A DNA stretch of 30,583 nt, from contig CALJLD010000079.1 in the NCBI GenBank assembly GCA_937982665.1, positions 1-30,583 on the forward strand, written 5' to 3'. Source of the DNA: an uncultured Planctomycetales bacterium. Lineage in GTDB: Bacteria; Planctomycetota; Planctomycetia; Pirellulales; S012-138. The notes beneath the pieces are model-generated. The model did no database searches, had not been told where the DNA came from, and saw only the letters and a list, made by a program, of their open reading frames with translations. The position numbers and the translations under genes were made by a program. How positions within the stretch are numbered: the first letter of the stretch is position 1; every line of letters begins with the position of its first letter. Of the stretch, positions 23,653 through 30,583 are shown one piece after another.

Positions 23653-26600
23653 GTGAGCAATCACAAGATCAGGCGATTCGGCGATGCTGCCGACTCAGCT
23701 CAGCGAACTCTCACAACGGTTGGCGCGCTGCTGAGTGTGTTTCTGTTGTTGATTTGCGGAACGCTGGCGGCCGCGCCTCAAGTTCCCATGCAGCAGTTCG
23801 CCCAACAAACGCAGCAGCAGGCCAGGCCGCTGGTGGTGCAGCAGCCATTGGGCCGCGCTCAACTTCGAATATCGCCCGGCGGAGTTGTGCAAAGCGGCGG
23901 TCTGGCTTTTCCGCAAGACCGCACCACGCTGCGGAACTTGCGCTTGGCTCAACAGATGGTTGAAGAGAAGAACTACACGGACGCGGCCGCGCTCCTGGGC
24001 TCCATTCTGGCGCGAGAAGAAGACTTCTTCTTCCAACCGGACGAAGGCGAAGAAACCCACACCAGCATCAAGGCGGAAGTTCGCCGGATGATTGGCGAAC
24101 TGCCACCCGAAGGCCGCGAAGCGTTCCGCTTGCGGTTTGGAGAAGAAGCCGCGTCCATGCTAAAATCGGCCATTGAGAAGTCTGACATTGATGGCTTTAT
24201 GAAAGTAGCCAGCGCGTACTTTCATACGGAAGCTGGCTATGACGCGGCGTACCTTTTGGGTCAGTACCGTTTGGATCACGGTCAGCCGCTGGCCGCAGGC
24301 TTGGCATTCCAACAACTCACTTCGCTTCCGCCTGCGGACCGCAGCAAATATGAGCCCGGCTTGTCTTTGCAGGCTGCCATGGCCTGGTCACAAGCTGGCA
24401 TGACGGATGACGCATTGGCCGCGCTCAACCAGTTGCGACAAGAACGCCCCAACGCGGTGATCGATCTTGGTGGGCAGAGCATTCCCCTGCCAGGTGACGA
24501 GAATCAGCTGGCGGCCTGGTTGGCGAATGTCGCACCGGTCGCCATGCGCACAATCACGGCAAAGAACCAATGGACGATGTTCGGCGGTGACGCGGCCCGC
24601 AATGCGCAAGCTTCAGGCGGAATGCCAATTCTCAACACGCAATGGGAAGCGCACGCGGCGAACAATGTCACTCTGATCGAAACGTTGCTCGCGCAACTTC
24701 AAAGAAGCAACGCCCAATCCGAGAAGCCCAAGCTGCCGACATCGCATCCAATTTGCGTCAACGGCACCTATATCTTCCGCAGCCCTGTGGAGTTGATCGC
24801 GGTTGACGCGTACACCGGCAAGCGATTGTGGAATGGTTTGCAAGATAAGAAGATGTTTGATCTGCTCAACGCTCTGGACGGTTCCAGCTCAAGCAGTCCT
24901 CTCGTCAATAACAACAGCAACAATCCCAACGAACCCGGACGGGTTCTCCGGGAAACTCTCATTCAGCGCACCTGGGGAGATCTGACCCACGGCACACTTT
25001 CTTCCGATGGACGCAATGTTTATTGCGTGGAACAGCTGCCAGTTGGGGGCCAAGATATTGAGCAACTCGCCAGAGCAGGCGTCTGGATCAACAATCCGTT
25101 TGAAGTGCCTGGCACGCTGCCTGCCGCCAACAATCGTTTGCGAGCCTATGGGCTTTCCAACCAGGGCAAGCTCATGCGGGAATGGCCGTCAGGGATTGAG
25201 GATGATCCATTGGAGGGAGCATTCTTCCTTGGGCCGCCGCTGCCGCTGGGCGATACGCTTTATGTGCTGGCGGAATTGGGCGGTAAGCAAAACAACGGCA
25301 GCCTGGTGCTTGTGGCACTTGATCCGCACGCGGAGCAGGAACAGTCCGTGCTTTGGGTGCAGACGCTTGGTGTCGCTGAGCAAAACCTGCTCCAGAACCC
25401 AATGCGCCGCTCCGGCGGCTTCACGCCATCTTTCTCCGAAGGCGTGTTGGTCTGCCCCACTGGCAACGGAGCCATCGTCGGATTCGATCTGATGTCGCGC
25501 TCGCTGCTTTGGGGATACTCTTATCCACAAACTCAATATCGCGGCAACCAGAACATTCGTGTCTTGCGTGGACGGAATATCCTGATCAATGGAATGCCTC
25601 CGCAGACCGCCGAAAATGGCTGGGCGGACAACAGCGTCACCATTGTGGATGGCAAGGTCATCTGCGGACCGCAAGATTCCAATCAATTGCACTGCATTGA
25701 TTTGCTTTCCGGCAAGCCAGCCTGGGGCGAGAAGGCAATCGAGCGCGATGATGATCGGTTTGTGGCCGGTGTTGTTGATGGCACCATGCTGCTTGTTGGC
25801 ATGCGCGGCGTTCGGGCTGTTGATGTCAACAGTGGCGATGTTCTCTGGACCCACCAGCTCCCGGACCAGCGCTTTCCGGCCGGCCGCGGATTTTTCCATG
25901 GGGATCAATATCATCTACCCATGTCCGTAAATGACTTGACGGGCGAAGTCAGCGGCGAAATCGCGATCATCGATCTCACACGTCAAACATTGTCCGTGCC
26001 GGATGAACAGCAGAACCGCACCACCCACGTGGCGCTTGGCAACTTGATTTGCTACGAAGGCGCCGTCTTCTCGCAAAATGCTCTCGGGGCCCAACGTTAT
26101 GACCGCTACGAAGACTTGATGCGACGTGTCGCGGCTCAGCTGGAAGCCAACCCTCGCGATGTCTCCGCTTTGCTGCAACAAGCGGCACTGTGGTTGCACG
26201 ATGGTCGCTTTGCTGAAGCGATTGAGAAACTGCGCCTCGCGCACGAAATCGCCGGGACCGAGCAAACACGTTCTCGCCTGCTGTCCGCGCTGCTGGATGG
26301 TTTGGCGACCGATTACGCGAGCTATCGCGAAGATCTCGACCTCATCAACCAGTTAGTCCAGACCAGCGAAGAGCGAGCCCGCCTGTATCGCACGCTCGGG
26401 CATCAGTTCGAACTCGATGGAGACTTTGTCGCGGCGTTTGAGAAGTACCTGGAGCTTTCCAAGGTTGATCCGCGCAATGTGTCGCTGCATTCGCTTTCCA
26501 TGGAGTGGCTCGTCCGTCCCGATCGTTGGCTGCAAGGCCGCGTCGCGCAGCTGTATCAGCAGGCTTCCGCTGAACAGCGCGCTCAAATCGATGCCGCTCT

Positions 26601-28464
26601 GACCGAACATCTGGCCTATCGCGAAGAAGAAACGGCCGCCGATCTGCGCCGTTTGTTGGACTATTTCGGCAATCTGCCCGAGGCCGATCCGCTACGTCAG
26701 CGCCTTGCCATGCAGATCTTGGCGCAAACGAAGCCAAACTTCCTGGAAGCGGAATCATTGCTGCACAGACTCCAGCATTCGCAAGATGCAGAACTCGTCC
26801 ACTGGTCAACCGCTACGCTGGCCGATGTGTACTCGCAAGTCTATGTGACCTATGCCGCGCGTCCGTATCTCGATCGCCTCGCCACGGACTACGCCGATGT
26901 CATTGTCCGTGATGGGCAAACCGGATCGGCGGTCGCCGCCCAGTTGATTGATGAGAACGAAATCCCGCAGCTGTTGGAACTGCAAGTTCCGCAAGGCAAA
27001 GTCACCGTTCAAAAGCGTCCCTCGCCGGAAGTTCCTCGCTCATATGCTGTGCCGGTGGTGGAAGCCCGCGGTTCTGTGATCGAATCGATGAAGTTCTGGA
27101 TTGAGAATGAACAAAAAATCCAGGGCCGCACTGAAGAAGGCAGGCTGCTGTGGGAAACGCAACTCAGCGAAGACAGCGTCTTGCTGCGAATGAGCCAAGG
27201 TGGGCAGAGAATGGGAGCATCGCAACATGTGGTTGTTGTATGGACAGGCAATCACCTGATTGGGATTGATGCCCTGGGCGATGACGATGGCGGCAACGGC
27301 CGTGAAATCCTCTGGATTCAGCCCTTGGTCGCCAAGGCAGGCGAGATTGTGAATCCGCGATTCCAGGTACAGTGCGATGCCGTTGGCACGCCTTGGGGTG
27401 AGCAACGCGTTGTCTATTCCACGGCGTCATCTCAACAGCTCGGCGCGCGGCCTGTCATTTTTGGCAATCAAGTCGTGACATTCCGGCACGGCGAGTTGGT
27501 TGCGTTTGATGCACTAACAGGAGCGGAACTTTGGGTGCGACGTGGTCTCCCTGCCGACACCGACATCTTCGGCGATGATCAGTTTGTCTACGTGGCGACG
27601 GGCGAGAACCTGTCCGCCCGCACGTTTGATGCGGTCACTGGCGAAGAACTTCCCGGTGTCTCCGTACCGCCGCGAAGTAATCGGATTGCCTATCAAGGTC
27701 GTCACATCGTTCAATGGAAATCCAATGGCGCCAGTGTGGAAGTGGCCTTGTTTGACCCCGCTTCAGGGCAAACCTCCTGGTCGCACAAGTTTCCTCGCCG
27801 CGCGAAGTTCCGCTTGCTTGAGCAAACCAACGAAATGCTCACGCTCGATGAAGACGGCACCTTGCAGATCATTGCCATGGATGGTGGCGAGTTGCAACTG
27901 ACGGCCCGCGTTCCCTCGGTTCCCAAAGGTTTCCTCTTCTCGGCTTTCGCGGACAAAGATCGCCTTTACGTGGGCGTCTCTGACGAGAACCGCCCCCAGG
28001 ACGGGATTTGGACGGCTCCGCCTGCTCTGACTCCCGTGCAACGCAAAGATACCGGCGTGATCTTTGGCCAACTCATGGCGTTGGATCGCAAGACCAGCAA
28101 GCTGCTATGGGAGCATCGAGTCCAAGGCTTTGCCATAGTGGCGGACCAGCCGACAAGTGGTCAGGAGTTGGTCTTGGTCGGCGAATGGGGCAACCAACGC
28201 AATCGCAACAACAGCAACTGGGGCAGAACCGGCATTTCCATCTTGGATAAACGTGACGGATCAATCCTTTTCCGTGACGTTGAAGATTTCTACGCGCAAG
28301 CGGTCAGCTTGAAGGTCACAAAGATCCTTTCCAGCAATCGCATGCGGATCGAACCTTCCAGCAGCGGCAACCGGATGTCTGCTTACACTTTGAATTGGAC
28401 GGATGAGCCTGCTGAGATCGATCCTGAATTGAACCTGATCTTGCTACCCGGCGATGATGATTGA
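23653..28464 (+). CDS. Giant exported PQQ-like beta-propeller/TPR protein
   Basis: The product is 1603 aa. Residues about 20-40 (TVGALLSVFLLLICGTLAAA) form a signal peptide or anchor, followed by a Gln-rich stretch. The first propeller region (about 300-800) has blades of the PQQ-repeat type: VDAYTGKRLWNG (about 383), DLLSGKPAWG (about 685) and VDVNSGDVLWTH (about 723). A helical TPR segment (about 820-960) has LLQQAALWLHDGRFAEAIEKL and LGHQFELDGDFVAAFEKYLEL. A second propeller (about 1150-1560) has ALTGAELWVRRG, DPASGQTSWSH and DRKTSKLLWEH. These blades bind proteins or polymers; actual PQQ binding is not implied. The GTG at 23653 (VSNHKIRRFG) has GGGG upstream and directly precedes the signal sequence. 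An ATG-bearing extension to 23425 is rejected because a terminator lies in it. The gene converges with the 418-aa gene. Confidence 0.85.
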   Translation: MSNHKIRRFGDAADSAQRTLTTVGALLSVFLLLICGTLAAAPQVPMQQFAQQTQQQARPLVVQQPLGRAQLRISPGGVVQSGGLAFPQDRTTLRNLRLAQQMVEEKNYTDAAALLGSILAREEDFFFQPDEGEETHTSIKAEVRRMIGELPPEGREAFRLRFGEEAASMLKSAIEKSDIDGFMKVASAYFHTEAGYDAAYLLGQYRLDHGQPLAAGLAFQQLTSLPPADRSKYEPGLSLQAAMAWSQAGMTDDALAALNQLRQERPNAVIDLGGQSIPLPGDENQLAAWLANVAPVAMRTITAKNQWTMFGGDAARNAQASGGMPILNTQWEAHAANNVTLIETLLAQLQRSNAQSEKPKLPTSHPICVNGTYIFRSPVELIAVDAYTGKRLWNGLQDKKMFDLLNALDGSSSSSPLVNNNSNNPNEPGRVLRETLIQRTWGDLTHGTLSSDGRNVYCVEQLPVGGQDIEQLARAGVWINNPFEVPGTLPAANNRLRAYGLSNQGKLMREWPSGIEDDPLEGAFFLGPPLPLGDTLYVLAELGGKQNNGSLVLVALDPHAEQEQSVLWVQTLGVAEQNLLQNPMRRSGGFTPSFSEGVLVCPTGNGAIVGFDLMSRSLLWGYSYPQTQYRGNQNIRVLRGRNILINGMPPQTAENGWADNSVTIVDGKVICGPQDSNQLHCIDLLSGKPAWGEKAIERDDDRFVAGVVDGTMLLVGMRGVRAVDVNSGDVLWTHQLPDQRFPAGRGFFHGDQYHLPMSVNDLTGEVSGEIAIIDLTRQTLSVPDEQQNRTTHVALGNLICYEGAVFSQNALGAQRYDRYEDLMRRVAAQLEANPRDVSALLQQAALWLHDGRFAEAIEKLRLAHEIAGTEQTRSRLLSALLDGLATDYASYREDLDLINQLVQTSEERARLYRTLGHQFELDGDFVAAFEKYLELSKVDPRNVSLHSLSMEWLVRPDRWLQGRVAQLYQQASAEQRAQIDAALTEHLAYREEETAADLRRLLDYFGNLPEADPLRQRLAMQILAQTKPNFLEAESLLHRLQHSQDAELVHWSTATLADVYSQVYVTYAARPYLDRLATDYADVIVRDGQTGSAVAAQLIDENEIPQLLELQVPQGKVTVQKRPSPEVPRSYAVPVVEARGSVIESMKFWIENEQKIQGRTEEGRLLWETQLSEDSVLLRMSQGGQRMGASQHVVVVWTGNHLIGIDALGDDDGGNGREILWIQPLVAKAGEIVNPRFQVQCDAVGTPWGEQRVVYSTASSQQLGARPVIFGNQVVTFRHGELVAFDALTGAELWVRRGLPADTDIFGDDQFVYVATGENLSARTFDAVTGEELPGVSVPPRSNRIAYQGRHIVQWKSNGASVEVALFDPASGQTSWSHKFPRRAKFRLLEQTNEMLTLDEDGTLQIIAMDGGELQLTARVPSVPKGFLFSAFADKDRLYVGVSDENRPQDGIWTAPPALTPVQRKDTGVIFGQLMALDRKTSKLLWEHRVQGFAIVADQPTSGQELVLVGEWGNQRNRNNSNWGRTGISILDKRDGSILFRDVEDFYAQAVSLKVTKILSSNRMRIEPSSSGNRMSAYTLNWTDEPAEIDPELNLILLPGDDD

Positions 28465-28474
28465 CGCCGCTGCT

Positions 28475-29731
28475 TTACTTCCAGAATTTCCAACTCTTCT
28501 TCTTTTTCGGACGATTCCCATCGACCATTTCATTGAGTTTCGCCAAGGCCTCGTCCATCGTCTGTGAGCTGGCGTTGCGGTCGGGAACCACCAGCGGATA
28601 GAGCGTCATCTTGTCGAATTCAATTTTGCCTTCGTGAGCATCCATTGCGTTGAGGATGACGTGCGATTCCGCGTTGTACAGGCAGATGTCCTGAACTTCC
28701 TCCTTGGAAAGGCTGTCATACATCTGGGCGAAAATCGCGCGGCCGCGCGAATAGGCAGGCAGAGACAACAGCGGCACGTCAAGTTCAACCCGTCCATCGC
28801 CTCGGGCACGAATGATCGTGCTGGGATAGTTCATCCCTCGCGGTTCAAAGAACATTCGCCCAAATGCGATCGTCGAATGCGATTCGACATCGTGCACGAG
28901 GTCCACGTCAAACCCTTCACGGACCATTGCTTCCATGAGTTTGTCAACGTCGTCGAACTTTGAGTAATTGCGGATGAAGTGCTCAATCGTGCGATCAAGC
29001 TCCGCACGGCGTTGGATCTCGGTCGAATTGCGGGGCAACTCAAACACAGCGTAGCGAATGAAGTATCCGAAATCCGGACCTTGCAGTTGCGTTGGCCAAT
29101 CCGGGTCCACATGCATCACCTCGTGTCCGTCGATTTCCAGTTTCCGCAGCCAACCGTTTTCGCCCTTTGACTCAATCGTCGCCTTGGCGAGATGAACTCT
29201 TCGCGGCGCGGCTGACTCAATCGACCAACGGAACCAAGGCATGCCGTCGTCAAAGCTGGCCGAGATGTCTGCGTCTTCGATATTTCTGCCGAAAGATGGC
29301 CCAACGTACGCGCGAACGTTCTGCAAACCGTAGTCTCCCGGGGCATAGCCGGCTTCAATGTCGCCGTCCGCAACGCCAGCCTGGCAAGTCATGCAAACCG
29401 GCTTGTTGTCCAGAAAGGACTTGATGGGCCCAGCCACACCGCTCATCCACAAGACCGCCACCTGGCCCAAAGCCGCTTCAAGTTCATCCGCCAGCCCAAA
29501 CACGCACGCATCCAGGGTTTCGTCGTCGTATTCGTGCAAAGTCGCCAACAAATGCCCGTGAACAGCCAGCGGCGTGCCCTCGTTGTTGCATTCAATATTC
29601 GCGCGTAGCGTCACTCGCCCGTCAAAGAGCTGCAACTCTTCCTCTTCCAGCTTGGTCCAACCATCGAGATCGCCTCCATGACTGGAGATGGCCTCTTCAA
29701 TCAGTTCCAGAACCCGGCGTTCATTCGACAT
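28475..29731 (-). CDS. Uncharacterised protein, 418 aa, basic C-terminal tail
   Basis: The function is not recognised with certainty. The protein is acidic and cytoplasmic-looking, with no signal peptide. The N-terminal part (about 1-185, with LEEEELQLFDGRVTLRANIE and a CMTCQAG pair of cysteines at 112-115) resembles, from memory, the DUF6348 family. The second half (about 235-395) is helical and sheet-mixed, with LDRTIEHFIRNYSKFDDVDKLMEAM and a later VELDVPLLSLP. It ends in a highly basic, aromatic tail (KKKKSWKFWK) that could contact membrane or nucleic acid. GGAG lies 5 nt before the ATG, a good start. Its stop is 10 nt from the stop of the convergent propeller gene, and upstream it faces ubiE divergently. 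Confidence 0.7.
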   Translation of the reverse strand: MSNERRVLELIEEAISSHGGDLDGWTKLEEEELQLFDGRVTLRANIECNNEGTPLAVHGHLLATLHEYDDETLDACVFGLADELEAALGQVAVLWMSGVAGPIKSFLDNKPVCMTCQAGVADGDIEAGYAPGDYGLQNVRAYVGPSFGRNIEDADISASFDDGMPWFRWSIESAAPRRVHLAKATIESKGENGWLRKLEIDGHEVMHVDPDWPTQLQGPDFGYFIRYAVFELPRNSTEIQRRAELDRTIEHFIRNYSKFDDVDKLMEAMVREGFDVDLVHDVESHSTIAFGRMFFEPRGMNYPSTIIRARGDGRVELDVPLLSLPAYSRGRAIFAQMYDSLSKEEVQDICLYNAESHVILNAMDAHEGKIEFDKMTLYPLVVPDRNASSQTMDEALAKLNEMVDGNRPKKKKSWKFWK

Positions 29732-29905
29732 GACATCTCCGTTCCGCAGTTTCGTTGGCAGCGGTCATATTTTGGCAGTTGCGCAACCCGTCGGCGAGCG
29801 GTTATCCTAACAACAGCTGGTTTTGGTTGTGAGATTCGGGCAGCGTTTCCAGCCCGCAAATGCCCAGCCCAGCGAGAATTCGCTCTCCGCAAGTTCCCTT
29901 CAACC

Positions 29906-30583
29906 GTGCCTGTCGATAAGTCATCCAAACGCGTGCAGAAAATGTTCGGCGAGATCGCCGGGCGTTATGACTTTCTCAATCGGCTGTTGTCGTTGGGGGT
30001 CGATCAATATTGGCGCTGGCGGACGTCACGCCGCGTCAAGACGTCTGGCACGGCGCCAGTGCTTGATCTGTGCGCGGGAACCGGCGATCTGGCATTTGCG
30101 TTCGCTAAAAGAGCAGGCAAGCAAACGCCAATCATCGCGGCTGATTTCTGTCCTAAGATGCTGGCCATTGGCGAAGCCAAGCGCGACAAGCGGCAACTCG
30201 CCCAGGTGCAGTTCGTTCAAGCGGACGCGCAGGACTTGCCCTTCCCGGACGATATGTTCCAAGTGGTGACCGTGGCATTTGGGCTGCGAAATGTTGCCGA
30301 CACCAACCAAGGGCTGCGCGAGATGACGCGCGTCTGCCAGCCGGGCGGACACGTGGCCGTGCTGGAGTTTTCTCACCCGCGCTGGCAACCCTTCAAGGCC
30401 GTCTACGGCTGGTACTTTCGCAGCGTGCTACCGCGGATTGGGCAACTGCTTTCCCGCAACCGATCAGAAGCTTACGTCTATCTGCCCAAGAGTGTCGGCG
30501 AATTCCCCGAAGGCGAAGCTCTGGCCGAGCGCATGCGCGCCGCCGGACTCAGCAATGTCGAAATCCGTCCGCTGACGTTCGGC
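29906..30583 (+). CDS. ubiE: Demethylmenaquinone/ubiquinone methyltransferase UbiE/MenG, 3' end cut
   Basis: The 226 residues present belong to a class I SAM-dependent methyltransferase that adds a methyl group to the quinone ring, the last step of menaquinone synthesis. The family N-terminus is VQKMFGEIAGRYDFLNRLLSLG (10-31). SAM motif I is VLDLCAGTGD (52-61), then AADFCPKML, QADAQDLPF and the signature FGLRNVAD (125-132). MTRVCQPGGHVAVLEFSHP (140-158) corresponds to the conserved LEFS region. It stops at the window edge, probably only 10-25 residues before the true end. The start is GTG at 29906, the only initiation codon in a frame that stays open well upstream; ATG at 29942 would remove conserved residues. 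No strong Shine-Dalgarno is visible. It is divergent from the 418-aa gene. Confidence 0.92.
   Translation, partial: MPVDKSSKRVQKMFGEIAGRYDFLNRLLSLGVDQYWRWRTSRRVKTSGTAPVLDLCAGTGDLAFAFAKRAGKQTPIIAADFCPKMLAIGEAKRDKRQLAQVQFVQADAQDLPFPDDMFQVVTVAFGLRNVADTNQGLREMTRVCQPGGHVAVLEFSHPRWQPFKAVYGWYFRSVLPRIGQLLSRNRSEAYVYLPKSVGEFPEGEALAERMRAAGLSNVEIRPLTFG

Overview
The window reads as a chromosomal segment of a planctomycete, probably a Pirellulales-type organism. This is inferred from gene content and protein style, not from a marker gene. The signs are a membrane-anchored Ser/Thr kinase with a zinc-ribbon N-terminus and a long TPR tail, two tiny membrane proteins starting with the NPYxAP motif, secreted VWA, VIT-VWA and PQQ-type propeller proteins, a fused double ABC-2 permease, and an ECF sigma factor paired with a very small zinc anti-sigma protein. 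No rRNA, tRNA, IS element, prophage gene or CRISPR array was seen.

Layout. 1-1004 (+): a 67-aa Cys-rich membrane peptide and a 112-aa unknown protein. 1026-8388 (mostly -): PolX-type DNA polymerase with a PHP domain, a secreted lactonase-like beta-propeller, an ECF sigma factor with its anti-sigma partner, and UvrA with a TTG start. 8477-9388 (+): SirB1-type transglutaminase-like/TPR protein. 9416-9767 (-): two tandem NPYxAP micro-membrane proteins; the upstream one has only 48 codons. 10123-11049 (-): histone-deacetylase-family amidohydrolase. 11178-14816 (+): a short leader ORF, a duplicated ABC-2 permease, a membrane protein with an NTF2-like domain, and prfB, which is split by the classical CTTTGAC +1 programmed frameshift. 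15018-18029 (+): the kinase. 18460-28464 (+): four exported proteins in a row. These are a PDZ-like protein with an elastin-like (L/I/V)PGQQ pentapeptide tail, a VWA protein, a VIT-VWA protein and a 1603-aa propeller-TPR-propeller protein. They are separated by good intrinsic terminators or hairpin-bearing leaders, so they are neighbours with separate control rather than one tight operon. 28475-29731 (-): a 418-aa unknown protein. 29906-end (+): ubiE/menG methyltransferase, cut by the window edge.

How the genes fit together. Housekeeping repair and translation genes (polX, uvrA, prfB, ubiE) are interspersed with envelope and signalling genes. The most distinctive block is 15018-28464: a transmembrane kinase followed by exported proteins built for protein-protein contact (TPR, PDZ, VWA, VIT, propellers). 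A shared envelope process is possible, but it is an inference from adjacency. Several starts were moved from the longest ORF on the basis of Shine-Dalgarno sites, signal peptides or an intervening terminator (sigma factor, anti-sigma, HDAC-family protein, kinase, both VWA proteins, PQQ protein).
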